In this document: in pieces, positions 17,958 to 26,977 of the stretch | Layout of the letters: each line of letters opens with the position of its first letter | Numbering within the stretch: the stretch's first letter is position 1 | Assembly: GCF_900110555.1 (NCBI RefSeq) | Contig: NZ_FOEE01000009.1 | Span: 124,001 to 188,000, forward strand | DNA: 64,000 nt | DNA from: Trujillonella endophytica | GTDB lineage: Bacteria; Actinomycetota; Actinomycetes; Mycobacteriales; Geodermatophilaceae | Direction of reading: 5' to 3' | Notes under the pieces: model-generated | Told to the model about the DNA's origin: nothing | The model's database searches: none | The model's input: the letters and a program-made list of their open reading frames with translations, nothing else | Made by a program: the position numbers and the translations under genes

Positions 17958-18929
17958 ATGAAGTACGTCCGCCTGGGCAGCACCGGTCTCGAGGTCTCGC
18001 GGATCTGCCTGGGGATGATGAGCTTCGGCGATCCGCAGCGGGGCGCCCACCCGTGGAGCCTGCCGGAGGAGGAGAGCCGGCGGCTGATCGAGAAGGCGCT
18101 CGCCGCCGGGATCACGTTCCTCGACACCGCGAACGTCTACTCCGCCGGCTCCAGCGAGGAGATCACCGGCCGCGCGATCCGGAGCTTCACCACCCGGGAG
18201 GACGTCGTCCTCGCGACCAAGGTCCACGGCCGGATGCGCCCCGGCCCCAACGGCGCCGGGCTGTCGCGCCGGGCGATCCTCGGCGAGCTCGAGGCCTCGC
18301 TGCGGCGACTGGACACCGACTACGTCGACCTCTACCAGATCCACCGCTGGGACCCGCACACGCCGATCGAGGAGACGCTGGAGGCGCTGGACTTCGCCGT
18401 CCGGTCGGGGAAGGTGCGCTACCTGGGCGCGTCCTCGATGTGGGCGTGGCAGTTCAGCAAGGCGCTGTACACCGCCGGCGAGCACGGGTGGCACCGGTTC
18501 GTGTCGATGCAGGACCACTACAACCTGCTCAACCGCGAGGAGGAGCGGGAGATGCACCCGCTCTGCGCCGACCAGGGCATCGGGGTCATCCCGTGGAGCC
18601 CGCTGGCCCGCGGCCGGCTCACCCGCGACTGGGGCGAGGCCACGGCCCGGTCGGAGACCGACGAGTTCGGCAAGCGGCTCTACGACGAGGCGTCGGACCG
18701 GGCGATCGTGGAGCGCGTCGCCGAGGTCGCCGCGCAGCGCGGGGTGTCGCGGGCGCAGGTGGGGCTGGCCTGGGTGCTGAGCAGGCCGGTGGTCACCGCG
18801 CCGATCGTCGGCATCACCAGGGACGCGCACCTGGACGACGCCGTGGCCGCCGTCGACCTGCGGCTGACCGACGAGGAGATCGCCCGGCTGGAGGAGCCCT
18901 ACCGGCCGCACGAGGTCGCCGGCTTCTAG
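17958..18929 (+). CDS. Aldo/keto reductase
   Basis: A 323-residue TIM-barrel NADPH oxidoreductase. The catalytic tetrad is visible: FLDTANVY (Asp and Tyr), LATKVHG (Lys) and YQIHRW (His). The C-terminal VTAPIVGITRDAHLDDAV binds the cofactor. It belongs to the YajO/AKR11-12-like group; the substrate is unknown. GGAGA lies 8 nt before ATG 17958. Its stop overlaps the end of the convergent hypothetical gene by 4 bp. Confidence 0.96.
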   Translation: MKYVRLGSTGLEVSRICLGMMSFGDPQRGAHPWSLPEEESRRLIEKALAAGITFLDTANVYSAGSSEEITGRAIRSFTTREDVVLATKVHGRMRPGPNGAGLSRRAILGELEASLRRLDTDYVDLYQIHRWDPHTPIEETLEALDFAVRSGKVRYLGASSMWAWQFSKALYTAGEHGWHRFVSMQDHYNLLNREEEREMHPLCADQGIGVIPWSPLARGRLTRDWGEATARSETDEFGKRLYDEASDRAIVERVAEVAAQRGVSRAQVGLAWVLSRPVVTAPIVGITRDAHLDDAVAAVDLRLTDEEIARLEEPYRPHEVAGF

Positions 18930-19414
18930 CGGGAGAACAGCCGGGCGAGGAACCCCTTCCTCTCCGGCTCCCAGCCGGCGGAGGCGAGCAGGTCGAACAG
19001 CGGCTGCTTGATCCGCGACGTCTCGAACGAGTAGCTCCAGGTGTGCCCGGTCTCGCCGTGCGAGGTCGCGCGCAGCGCGGCACCGCCGCCCCACTGCTTG
19101 CCGACGGACCTCCCGCGGAACGCCTCCTTCTTCCCGGAGAAGCCGATCGTGCCGTCGCCGCGGAGCCCGCCGTGGGTCTCGCTCTCGGACTTCCGCTCCA
19201 CGACGGCGTACGTGCCCGACCCCTCGTCGAGGGTGACGGTGATCGCGTAGTCCTTGTCGATCGTCCCGCCCGCCACGAGGTTCGAGTAGCCGACGTCGGC
19301 GACGTCCCAGGTGCCGAGCACCCGGTTACCGTCGCAGGTGTAGCCGAACGGCTGGCCGGGCGGGTTCAGCTCGGCGGCGATGCGGGCGCAGGTCTCGGCG
19401 ACGGTGAGCGGCAC
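18926..19414 (-). CDS. Hypothetical protein
   Basis: A 162-residue soluble protein with no recognised family. The opening MPLTVAETCARIAAEL and mid-sequence strands (GTYAVVERKSE, DKDYAITVTLD) suggest a small alpha+beta domain. There is no signal peptide or membrane segment. The GTG start at 19414 follows GGAGGTGG at 9 nt. Its 3' end overlaps the aldo/keto reductase stop, so the two genes are convergent. Confidence 0.8.
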   Translation of the reverse strand: MPLTVAETCARIAAELNPPGQPFGYTCDGNRVLGTWDVADVGYSNLVAGGTIDKDYAITVTLDEGSGTYAVVERKSESETHGGLRGDGTIGFSGKKEAFRGRSVGKQWGGGAALRATSHGETGHTWSYSFETSRIKQPLFDLLASAGWEPERKGFLARLFSR

Positions 19415-19435
19415 GGGGATCCACCTCCGGGATGA

Positions 19436-19470
19436 GCGGGAGTCGGCCGCGCAGTGTGGCCGACTCCCGC
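19436..19470 (-). terminator. Hairpin after the deazaflavin oxidoreductase gene
   Basis: A perfect 13-bp inverted repeat, GCGGGAGTCGGCC at 19436-19448 and its complement at 19458-19470, with a 9-nt loop. It lies 26 nt past the stop of the gene ending at 19496. Confidence 0.75.
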
Positions 19471-19495
19471 CCGTCCCGCTACGGGTGCGGTCGCG

Positions 19496-19957
19496 TCAGG
19501 CGGGGTTCGCGGGAGCCGCGCGCTCGACGACGAACACGGGAATCTGCCGGTCGGTCTTCGTCTGGTAGTCGGCGTAGTCGGGGAACGCGGCGACCGACCG
19601 CTCCCACCACTGGGACCTCTCCTCGCCGGAGACCTCGCGGGCGACGCCGTCCCACGGCTCGGGCCCGTCCTGCACCGTCACCTGGTCCGGGTACGCGCGG
19701 AGGTTGGCCACCCACGCGGGGTCGTCCGGGGCGCCGCCCTGGGAGCCGACCATCGCGTAGGCGCCCTCGTGCTCCACGCGCATCAGCGGCTGCTTGCGGA
19801 CCTTGCCGCTCTTCGCGCCCCGCGTGCTGAAGACGACGACCGGCAGACCGCGGTCCAGCAGGGTGTTGCCCTCCCGGCCCCCGGTGCGCTCGTAGAGCTC
19901 CACCTGGTCGCGGACCCACTTCTGCGGACTCGGCTCGTACTCACCCTCCAGCGGCAT
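19496..19957 (-). CDS. Nitroreductase/deazaflavin (F420)-dependent oxidoreductase, DDN family
   Basis: A 153-residue split-beta-barrel protein of the DDN-type family. The motif LPVVVFSTRGAKSGKVRKQP (residues 39-58) is the F420/phosphate-binding signature and is followed by YAMVGSQGGAPDDPAW. Members use reduced F420 on varied substrates. It starts at ATG 19957, 9 nt after the ATP-grasp gene, so it may be the last gene of the lipoprotein/ATP-grasp operon. Confidence 0.9.
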   Translation of the reverse strand: MPLEGEYEPSPQKWVRDQVELYERTGGREGNTLLDRGLPVVVFSTRGAKSGKVRKQPLMRVEHEGAYAMVGSQGGAPDDPAWVANLRAYPDQVTVQDGPEPWDGVAREVSGEERSQWWERSVAAFPDYADYQTKTDRQIPVFVVERAAPANPA

Positions 19958-19966
19958 GCTCCGAAC

Positions 19967-21232
19967 CTAGGCCGGTCCGCCGCCCGCGGCTCGGTGGGGC
20001 GGCCCGCCGGCGGTGCAGTCGATCGTGTGCGGCACGAAGAAGCTCAGGTTGTCGGTGATGAGCCCCTCGCTCTCGCGGATGCCCAGCCCGGCCGGCTCGC
20101 CGTCGACCACCCAGGCGCCGAGCACGGGGTGGTGCGGCCCGTCGGCGCCGGGGAAGTCCGGCAGCGGCGCGAACTCCTGGACCACGAAGCCCTCGGTCCC
20201 GTAGCGCCCCGGCAGCTCGACGTCGACCGTGCCGTCGCGCACGATCGACACGTTCGCGCCCTCCCGCCCCCAGAGCGGCTTGCGCACGTAGGTCCGCCAC
20301 GCCGACGGCATCTCGTCGGCGAAGTAGGCCGGCAGCAGCAGCTGGGAGAGCACCGGGTCGCTGCCGAACATCTGCCACAGCACCGGCAGCAGCGCCTTGG
20401 TGCTCCACAGCATCTTGTAGGCCGGCTCCACCCACGTCGTCCCGCCGGGCCGGGCGGCGTCGGCGAGCACCGCCGGCCCGAACTCGTCCTCGATCAGCCA
20501 CTCCCAGGGGTAGAGCTTGAAGACGACGTCGAGGTGGCAACCCTGCGGGTCGTAGAACCGGCCGTCGCCGTCGTCGAGCACGATGTCCTCGACGATCAGC
20601 TCGACCGCCTCGTAGCCGGCCTGGACGACGGTGTCCATCAGGTAGGCGACGGTCATCCGGTCCTCGCCCGAGCGCTCCTCGCTGGTCCAGGCCAGGTGCA
20701 CGCGCGGCCGGACGCCGGTGCGCCGCTCCCATCGGACCAGGTTGCGCTGCCACGCGGTCACGAGCTTCTCGTGCAGGGCGTTCCACTGGTCGGTGCCCTG
20801 GCCGGTGAACAGGTGCCAGTTCCACTGGGTGACGGCGGACTCGACCAGCCCGGTCGGGGTGTCGGCGTTGAACTCCAGCAGCCGCGGCGGTCCGGTGCCG
20901 TCGTAGTGCAGGTCGAAGCGGGCGTAGACGCTGGGCGGCTCGACCTCCCACGTGCGGCGGATCTCCGGTCGGGCGATCGGCGGGATGCCCATCCGGTCGA
21001 ACAGGTCCCGCTCGAGGACGTGGTCGCCGGCCGCCTCGCACATGGAGAACAGCTGGGCGATCCAGCCCTCCAGGCGCTCCACCTCGGCCATCGTGAAGTC
21101 GTAGAACGGCCCCTCGCGCCAGTAGCTGCGGGCCTCGCCGCCGGGCAGGCCGGTCCGGTTGTAGACCAGCCCCTGGGCCTCGATCTCGGCCTCCCACCCC
21201 GGCCGGACGACCCCGCTCTGGAGGCGCCTCAA
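19967..21232 (-). CDS. Glutathionylspermidine synthase-like ATP-grasp protein (YgiC family)
   Basis: A 421-residue ATP-grasp ligase. It has the family's N-terminal RPGWEAEIEAQGLVYN, the LLEFNADTPTGLVE motif near 116-129 and the C-terminal ITDNLSFFVPHTI. The domain is the C-terminal synthetase half of E. coli Gsp; actinobacteria lack glutathione, so the true amide or peptide product is probably different. The TTG start at 21232 overlaps the stop of the upstream lipoprotein gene, indicating tight coupling. This mirrors the ygiB-ygiC gene pair of E. coli. Confidence 0.92.
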   Translation of the reverse strand: MRRLQSGVVRPGWEAEIEAQGLVYNRTGLPGGEARSYWREGPFYDFTMAEVERLEGWIAQLFSMCEAAGDHVLERDLFDRMGIPPIARPEIRRTWEVEPPSVYARFDLHYDGTGPPRLLEFNADTPTGLVESAVTQWNWHLFTGQGTDQWNALHEKLVTAWQRNLVRWERRTGVRPRVHLAWTSEERSGEDRMTVAYLMDTVVQAGYEAVELIVEDIVLDDGDGRFYDPQGCHLDVVFKLYPWEWLIEDEFGPAVLADAARPGGTTWVEPAYKMLWSTKALLPVLWQMFGSDPVLSQLLLPAYFADEMPSAWRTYVRKPLWGREGANVSIVRDGTVDVELPGRYGTEGFVVQEFAPLPDFPGADGPHHPVLGAWVVDGEPAGLGIRESEGLITDNLSFFVPHTIDCTAGGPPHRAAGGGPA

Positions 21233-21621
21233 CTGCCGGCGCCGGTGCCGGCGCGCCCGCCCGTCCCCGAGCCGATGCCACCGCTCACCCGGGTGCCGCC
21301 GGTGACCTTCCCGGAGGCCGGCAGGCCGGCGTTGCGGCGGGCGGTGGTGTCCCGCGGGTCGATCCGCGTGCCGCCGCCGGGCAGCGCGTAGCCGAGCGGG
21401 AGACCGCGGCCGAAGCCGCCCACGTAGAGGAAGAACAGCCCGCCGCCGGAGTAGCCGTCGTCGCAGTAGTCGTCGTCGACGATCTCGCCGTCGGCGTTCG
21501 TGCAGTAGGCGACCTGCTCCTCGTCGTCGTCCTCGAGACCGCAGCCGGCCAGGAAGCCGGTGGCCGCGGTCGCCAGCACCGTCGTCGTCAGGGCGCTCTT
21601 GACGCGGTTGGAGACCGCCAC
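21229..21621 (-). CDS. Small lipoprotein, YgiB/DUF1190-like position
   Basis: A 130-residue lipoprotein with a signal helix and lipobox (FLAGCG, Cys near 27). An acidic Cys-containing stretch (DDDEEQVAYC, DDDYCDDGYSGGG) follows. The tail is rich in Gly/Thr/Ser and probably extended (GGTRVSGGIGSGTGG). It resembles DUF1190 (YgiB) in size and in its link to the YgiC-like ligase, but the match is by layout and context rather than clear sequence identity. ATG 21621 begins 104 bp from the divergent HerA-like gene. Confidence 0.85.
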   Translation of the reverse strand: MAVSNRVKSALTTTVLATAATGFLAGCGLEDDDEEQVAYCTNADGEIVDDDYCDDGYSGGGLFFLYVGGFGRGLPLGYALPGGGTRIDPRDTTARRNAGLPASGKVTGGTRVSGGIGSGTGGRAGTGAGS

Positions 21622-21725
21622 TTCCCCTCCCCCGCTCGTCGAGGCCCCGACCCTAGATCCCGCCGCCGCGACCCCGCCGGGCGACGGGCCTGCGGGGTCG
21701 GGAGGCGGGCCGCTACCGTCGCCCG

Positions 21726-23318
21726 ATGGTCGAGCCCACCGGACCCGCCGACACCGCCGCCACCCGCATCGCCGCCGGCTATCCGGCCACGGGCCCGGCC
21801 CTGGAGCTCGGCGCCGTGGTCGTCGAGGGGCGACCGCACGCCGGCGCGCAGGTCCGCGTGCCGCTGTCGATGCTCAACCGGCACGGGTTGATCGCCGGCG
21901 CGACCGGCACCGGGAAGACCAAGACCCTGCAACTGATGGCCGAGCAGTTGTCGGCGGCCGGGGTGCCGGTGGTCGTGGCCGACCTCAAGGGCGACCTCGC
22001 CGGCCTCGCCCGCCCGGGGGCCGACGGCGAGCGGGTGCGGCAGCGGGCCACCGCGACCGGGGACGCGTGGAGCCCGACCGGATTCCCGGTGGAGTACCTG
22101 GCCCTCGGCGGGCTCGGCACCGGCGTACCGGTGCGCGCCACCGTCACCGACTTCGGCCCGGTGCTGCTGTCGCGGGTGCTGGACCTGAACGCCACGCAGG
22201 AGAGCTCGCTGGGGCTGGTCTTCCACCACGCCGACGCCGTCGGTCTGCCGCTGCTCGATCTGGCCGACCTGCGCGCCGTCCTCACCTGGCTCACCAGCAA
22301 GGAGGGCAAGGCCGACCTGGAGGGGCTGGGCGGGCTGTCGAAGGCGACGGCGGGCGTGATCCTCCGGGAGCTCGTGACGCTGGCGGACCTGGGCGGGGAC
22401 GTCTTCTTCGGCGAGCCCGCCTTCTCCCCCACCGATCTCATCCGCACCGCCGCCGACGGCCGCGGGGTGATCAGCGCCGTGGAGCTGCCCGCGATCCAGG
22501 ACCGGCCGGCGCTGTTCTCCACGTTCCTCATGTGGCTGCTCGCCGAGCTGTTCGAGGAGCTGCCCGAGGTCGGGGACCTCGAGCGGCCGGGGCTGGTCTT
22601 CTTCCTCGACGAGGCGCACCTGCTCTTCACCGGCGCGAGCAAGGCGTTCCTGGAGGCGGTCACCCAGACGGTCCGGCTGATCCGGTCGAAGGGGATCGGG
22701 GTCTTCTTCGTGACGCAGAACCCCACCGACGTCCCCCGCGCGGTGCTCGCCCAGCTGGGCAACCGGGTCCAGCACGCGCTGCGCACCTTCACCCCGGAGG
22801 ACGCCGACGCGCTGAAGAAGACCGTCAAGACGTTCCCGCGCAGCGAGGACTACGACATCGCGACCCTGCTGACCTCGCTCGGCACCGGCGAGGCCGCGGT
22901 GACGGTGCTCACCGAGCGCGGCTCCCCGACGCCCGTGGCCTGGACGATGGTGCGGGCCCCGCGCTCGCACATGGGCACCGTCGACGCCGCCGAACTCGCC
23001 GCGGCCGTGGCCGCCTCCCCCCTGCAGCCGCGCTACGGCGTCGCCGTCGACCGCGAGTCGGCCCGCGAGCTGCTCGCCGCCCGGCTGGCGCCTCCGCCCG
23101 CACCCGCACCGGCACCGGCACCGGCACCGGCACCGGCCGAGCCGCTGCCCAGTCCGTGGCCGGAGATGGAGCCGCCCGCGCCCGCGCGGCGCGAGCGGCG
23201 CTCGGGCGGCGACGACGTCCTCGGGTCTGCGCTGGGCTCCTTCGCCCGCTCCGTCGGGTCCGCGCTGGGCAGGGAGATCACCCGCGGGCTGTTCGGCACC
23301 CGGCGCCGTCGCCGCTGA
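21726..23318 (+). CDS. HerA-like P-loop ATPase (DUF853 helicase family)
   Basis: A 530-residue FtsK/HerA-clade ATPase. Walker A is GATGTGKTKTLQL near 58-70, with Walker B LVFFLDEAHLLF near 291-302 and a sensor VFFVTQNPTDVP near 328. A Pro-Ala linker (about 460-475, from a CCGGCA hexamer repeat at 23095-23140) leads to an Arg-rich C-terminus (TRRRRR). The family is annotated as a helicase; the DNA-related role in bacteria is unclear. TACCGT lies 6 nt before ATG 21726, so it is probably leaderless. Confidence 0.95.
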   Translation: MVEPTGPADTAATRIAAGYPATGPALELGAVVVEGRPHAGAQVRVPLSMLNRHGLIAGATGTGKTKTLQLMAEQLSAAGVPVVVADLKGDLAGLARPGADGERVRQRATATGDAWSPTGFPVEYLALGGLGTGVPVRATVTDFGPVLLSRVLDLNATQESSLGLVFHHADAVGLPLLDLADLRAVLTWLTSKEGKADLEGLGGLSKATAGVILRELVTLADLGGDVFFGEPAFSPTDLIRTAADGRGVISAVELPAIQDRPALFSTFLMWLLAELFEELPEVGDLERPGLVFFLDEAHLLFTGASKAFLEAVTQTVRLIRSKGIGVFFVTQNPTDVPRAVLAQLGNRVQHALRTFTPEDADALKKTVKTFPRSEDYDIATLLTSLGTGEAAVTVLTERGSPTPVAWTMVRAPRSHMGTVDAAELAAAVAASPLQPRYGVAVDRESARELLAARLAPPPAPAPAPAPAPAPAEPLPSPWPEMEPPAPARRERRSGGDDVLGSALGSFARSVGSALGREITRGLFGTRRRRR

Positions 23319-23382
23319 GCGGGCGGGGGCGGCGCCCCGGCGTTAGCGTGCCGGAGCAGCGCCAGTGCCCCCGGAGGCCCGC

Positions 23383-24231
23383 ATGACCGACAAGCAGCCG
23401 CCCGAGATCGCCCAGGCTGCGGCCGAGGCAGGGGCGAAGAAGGTCCACCGCACCTGGGACCGCGTCCTGGTCAGCGCCTTCCTGGCCGGCGCCTACATCT
23501 CCTTCGGGGCGCTCGTCGCCATCACGGTCTCCTCGGGGCTGGACCCGGAGACGTGGGGCACGCTGCCGACCCTCTTCATGGGGGCGGCGTTCACCCTCGG
23601 CCTGGTGCTCGTGCTGGTCGCGGGCTCGGACCTGGCGACCGGCAACATGATGCTGGTGCCGCTGGGGGCCATGCAGGGGCGGATCCGGGGCGCCGACGTC
23701 GTCCGGAATCTCACCCTGGTGCTGCTGGGCAACCTGCTGGGGGCCTTGTTCGTCGCCTTCTTCCTCGCCGTGCAGACCGGCGTCATCGGGCACGCCGGCG
23801 AGGCCGGCAGCCCCGGCCTGACCTTCGAGCGGCTGGCCGGGATCGCCTCGGCGAAGGCCACCGGAGAGTCCTACTGGCAGGTGTTCCTGCGCGGCGTCGG
23901 ATGCAACTGGCTGGTCTGCCTGGCGGTCTGGATGTCCCTGGCGACGACGACCGTCTCGGGCAAGATCCTGGCGATCTTCTTCCCGATCATGGCCTTCGTG
24001 GCCATGGGGTTCGACCACGTCGTGGCCAACATGTTCTTCCTGCCGGCCGCGATCTTCGCCGACGTCGACGGCCTGACCTGGGGCGACACCCTGCTGAACT
24101 GGCTGTTCGCCGGGCTGGGCAACCTCGTGGGAGCCGTGGTCTTCGTGGCCACCTCGTACTGGTACCTGTTCCTCAAGGACGAGCCCGCCCAGGCCCCCGC
24201 GCACGGCGGCGAGACGGCCGAGCGCGCGTGA
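23383..24231 (+). CDS. Formate/nitrite transporter family channel (FocA/NirC-like)
   Basis: A 282-residue membrane protein with six hydrophobic segments and the FNT motifs: GAYISFGALVAI near 34, the Leu-Asn-rich GSDLATGNMMLVPLGA region, GVGCNWLVCLAVWMS near 178 (central His/Asn gate region) and GFDHVVANMFFLP near 212. It conducts small monovalent anions such as formate, nitrite or hydrosulfide; which one is unknown. ATG 23383 has CCGGAGG at SD distance. TAGCGT at 23344-23349 could be its -10 box. Confidence 0.95.
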   Translation: MTDKQPPEIAQAAAEAGAKKVHRTWDRVLVSAFLAGAYISFGALVAITVSSGLDPETWGTLPTLFMGAAFTLGLVLVLVAGSDLATGNMMLVPLGAMQGRIRGADVVRNLTLVLLGNLLGALFVAFFLAVQTGVIGHAGEAGSPGLTFERLAGIASAKATGESYWQVFLRGVGCNWLVCLAVWMSLATTTVSGKILAIFFPIMAFVAMGFDHVVANMFFLPAAIFADVDGLTWGDTLLNWLFAGLGNLVGAVVFVATSYWYLFLKDEPAQAPAHGGETAERA

Positions 24232-24259
24232 GCTCCGGCCGCCCGGGAGGATGCAGGTC

Positions 24260-25177
24260 ATGAGGTACCGCGAGTCCGGCCGCCTGGACACCTCCGGAGT
24301 GCAGGACCGCCGCCGTGGCGGCGGAGGGCGGGGCCTCGCCGTGGGCGGCGGGGGGCTCGGCCTGGTCGGCGTCCTGGTGCTGGTGCTGGTCCAGTTCCTC
24401 GGCGGCGGCGGGGACGGCGGCGGCGCCGCGAGTGCCCTCGGCGGGCAGCTGGGCTCGCTCGGCGAGGGCCAGACCGCCGACAACAGCCAGCTCGAGCAGC
24501 AGTGCCGGACCGGCGCCGACGCCAACGACTCCGTCGACTGCGCGATCGTCGCCGACATCGAGTCCCTGCAGGACTACTGGGCCGGCGTCCTCGGCGACCG
24601 CTACGTGCCCACCGACACCGTCTTCTTCTCCGGGTCGGTGCAGACCAGCTGCGGCGGGGCCACGAGCGGGTCCGGGCCCTTCTACTGCCCGGCCGACCAG
24701 CTCGTGTACATCGACCTGACGTTCTTCGAGACGCTGCAGGAGCAGTTCGGGGCCGAGGGAGGGCTGTTCGTCAACGCCTACGTGCTCGCGCACGAGTACG
24801 GCCACCACGTGCAGAACCTGCTCGGCATCAACCGCCAGGTCACGCCCGGTGAGACCGGTCCGGACAGCGGCACCGTGCGGCTCGAGCTGCAGGCCGACTG
24901 CTTCGCCGGCACCTGGGCCAACCACGCCGAGACGGTGCCCGACGAGTCCGGCGAGCCGCTGATCGCCGAGATCACCGCCGACGACATCGACCGCGCGCTG
25001 GACGCCGCCGGGCGGATCGGCGACGACTTCATCCAGCGCGAGCTCGGCGGCGGCACCGTCGATCAGGACGCCTTCACCCACGGCTCGTCGGAGCAGCGGC
25101 AGCTGTGGTTCACCACCGGGTACGAGACCGGCGACGTGCAGGCCTGCGACACCTTCGCCACCGACGACCTGGGCTGA
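24260..25177 (+). CDS. Neutral zinc metallopeptidase, YpfJ family
   Basis: A 305-residue single-pass membrane protein. The N-terminal Arg/Gly-rich cytosolic part and a helix near 28-48 precede an extracellular domain. That domain has the HEYGHH zinc motif near 178-183 and a downstream LQADCFAGTW helix that supplies the third ligand (family Zn_peptidase PF04228). Four cysteines may form disulfides. Its target is unknown. ATG 24260 is chosen over 24251 because GGAGG lies 9 nt before it. It follows the channel gene by 28 bp and may be co-transcribed. Confidence 0.95.
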   Translation: MRYRESGRLDTSGVQDRRRGGGGRGLAVGGGGLGLVGVLVLVLVQFLGGGGDGGGAASALGGQLGSLGEGQTADNSQLEQQCRTGADANDSVDCAIVADIESLQDYWAGVLGDRYVPTDTVFFSGSVQTSCGGATSGSGPFYCPADQLVYIDLTFFETLQEQFGAEGGLFVNAYVLAHEYGHHVQNLLGINRQVTPGETGPDSGTVRLELQADCFAGTWANHAETVPDESGEPLIAEITADDIDRALDAAGRIGDDFIQRELGGGTVDQDAFTHGSSEQRQLWFTTGYETGDVQACDTFATDDLG

Positions 25178-25200
25178 GCGGTACCGCCGCAACGGCCGGG

Positions 25201-25230
25201 TACCGCGGTGCGGCGCTCGGTGCCGCGGTA
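25201..25230 (+). terminator. Inverted repeat after the metallopeptidase gene
   Basis: TACCGCGG at 25201-25208 and its complement at 25223-25230 flank a GC-rich loop, 24 nt past the stop. It could end the channel/peptidase transcript. The short stem keeps confidence low. Confidence 0.35.
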
Positions 25231-25292
25231 TGGCGCGGCACCGGCGACGACGCGGCGGCACCGGGCCCCTGCGAGGGAGCCAGGAGGCGGGC

Positions 25293-26111
25293 GTGAGGAT
25301 GTCGGCCATGACGGCGCACCCCACCACCGAGCACCTGACCCTCACCCACGACGGGCTCGGCCCGGGCGTCGCCGTCCTCACCATCGACCGGCCGGCCAAG
25401 CGCAACGCCCTGACCGCGGGCATGTGGCGGGACCTGCCGGCCGTGCTCGCCGGGCCCGCCGCCGACCCCGCGGTGCGGGTGCTGGTCGTGACCGGCGCGG
25501 GCAGCAGCTTCTGCGCCGGCGCCGACATCGCCGACCTGCTCGGCGGCCCGGACGCCGAGGATCCGATGGCCGCGCTGCGTCGCGACAACCTCGCCGCGCA
25601 GGCGGCGCTGCGCGAGTTCCCCAAGCCGACGATCGCGATGGTCCGCGGGCACTGCATCGGCGGCGGCGTGGAGCTGGCCACCTGCTGCGACCTCCGGTTC
25701 GCCGACGACACCGGCGTCTTCGGCGTGACCCCCGCCAAGGTCGGCATCGTCTACACCCCGGAGTCGACCAAGGCCCTGGTGGACCTGGTCGGCCCCGCGC
25801 TGACCCGCTATCTGCTGTTCAGCGGCGAGCTGGTGGACGCGGCGACGGCGCTGCGCACCGGCCTGGTCGACCGGCTGCTCCCGCCGGAGGAGCTGGAGCC
25901 GGAGGTGCGTCGCTTCGCGGGTGTGCTGACCGCGCGGTCGGCGCTGACCCAGCGGTCGACCAAGGAGGTCGTCGCCGCCGTGCTCGCCGGCGGCGACGGC
26001 CGGCCGGAGGCGGCCCGCTGGTACCGCGAGACGATCGCGGCCGGCGAGCTGGCCGAGGGCGTCGCCGCGTTCGGCGAGCGCCGCCCGCCCGCGTTCCCCT
26101 GGCGCGGCTGA
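25293..26111 (+). CDS. Enoyl-CoA hydratase/isomerase family protein
   Basis: A 272-residue crotonase-fold enzyme. The oxyanion-hole segments are VTGAGSSFCAGADIADL near 65-80 and HCIGGGVELATCCDLRFAD near 113-131. The residue where classical hydratases carry Glu reads TPAKVGIVYTPE, so hydratase, isomerase or thioesterase activity is open. GTG 25293 fits the SD (GGAGG, 5 nt); ATG 25299 and 25308 are alternatives. It is convergent with the siderophore-interacting gene. Confidence 0.94.
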   Translation: MRMSAMTAHPTTEHLTLTHDGLGPGVAVLTIDRPAKRNALTAGMWRDLPAVLAGPAADPAVRVLVVTGAGSSFCAGADIADLLGGPDAEDPMAALRRDNLAAQAALREFPKPTIAMVRGHCIGGGVELATCCDLRFADDTGVFGVTPAKVGIVYTPESTKALVDLVGPALTRYLLFSGELVDAATALRTGLVDRLLPPEELEPEVRRFAGVLTARSALTQRSTKEVVAAVLAGGDGRPEAARWYRETIAAGELAEGVAAFGERRPPAFPWRG

Positions 26112-26116
26112 GGGCC

Positions 26117-26959
26117 CTACACCGCCAGGCTCTGCTCCTCGGCCTCCACGGCGGCGTTCCACTCCGGCTTCTCGGCCTGCCAGCGGTCCTCGGTCCGGCC
26201 GATCCGCCAGTAGCCGGACACCGACAGCAGCTCCCGCGGCACGGCGAGGGTGCCGCGCAGCCACCGGCGCAGGTCCCGGACGGCGCCGGCCTCGCCGTGC
26301 ACGAACGCCTGCACCGAGCCCTCCGGCAGCGGTGCGGCGAGGACCGCGGCCACCAGCGCCGTCCCGGGAACGCCGTCGCCGCGGTGCACCCAGGTCAGCT
26401 CGGCGCCCTCGGGGAGGACCACCTCCTGCTCCTCGGCCGCGTCGGCGATCTCGACGAACGCGAACGCCCGCGCCCCGGCCGGCAGCCGCTCGAGCGAGGC
26501 GGCGATCGCCGGCAGCGTCGTCTCGTCGCCCACGAGGAGGTGCCAGTCCGCGTCCGTGCCCGGCGTGTAGGCCCCGCCGGGGCCGAGCAGCACGACCGGA
26601 TTGCCGGGCCGCGCGGCCGAGGCCCAGGGGCCGGCGAGCCCCTCGTCCCCGTGCGTGACGACGTCGAGGGTCAGCTCACCGGCCGCGGCGTCCCACCGCC
26701 GCACGCTGTAGGTGCGGGTGCAGGGCCAGAACTCCCGCGGCTGCTCGGCCCGGATGTCATCGGGGTCGAAGGGCGCGCGGTAGGGCGCACCGCGCGGCGG
26801 CAGCACCAGCTTCACGTAGGAGTCGGTGTGCTCGGGCGCGAAGCCGGCCAGTCCCTCGCCGCCGAGCACGACCCGCACCACGTGCGGGGTCACCCGGTCC
26901 GTGCGGACCACGGTCGCCTGGCGGGAGGCGCGCCGACGGCGCGGGGTGGGGTCGGCCAT
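26117..26959 (-). CDS. Siderophore-interacting protein (FAD-dependent ferric-siderophore reductase)
   Basis: A 280-residue flavin reductase of the ViuB/YqjH family. An N-terminal FAD-binding barrel has the RTYSVRRWD motif near 80-88 and DVVTHGDEGLAGPWA near 96-110. A C-terminal SIP domain follows, ending SGYWRIGRTEDRWQAEK. It releases iron from imported siderophores in the cytoplasm. An IdeR/DtxR-type box lies 18 bp upstream of ATG 26959, so it should be repressed by iron. No siderophore transport genes are adjacent. Confidence 0.95.
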   Translation of the reverse strand: MADPTPRRRRASRQATVVRTDRVTPHVVRVVLGGEGLAGFAPEHTDSYVKLVLPPRGAPYRAPFDPDDIRAEQPREFWPCTRTYSVRRWDAAAGELTLDVVTHGDEGLAGPWASAARPGNPVVLLGPGGAYTPGTDADWHLLVGDETTLPAIAASLERLPAGARAFAFVEIADAAEEQEVVLPEGAELTWVHRGDGVPGTALVAAVLAAPLPEGSVQAFVHGEAGAVRDLRRWLRGTLAVPRELLSVSGYWRIGRTEDRWQAEKPEWNAAVEAEEQSLAV

Positions 26960-26977
26960 GGGAGCACTCCAGTCAGC

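Noticed and set aside
23095-23140. CCGGCA hexamer repeat
   Set aside because: It lies in frame in the HerA-like gene and encodes a Pro-Ala linker, so it is an ordinary coding low-complexity stretch.
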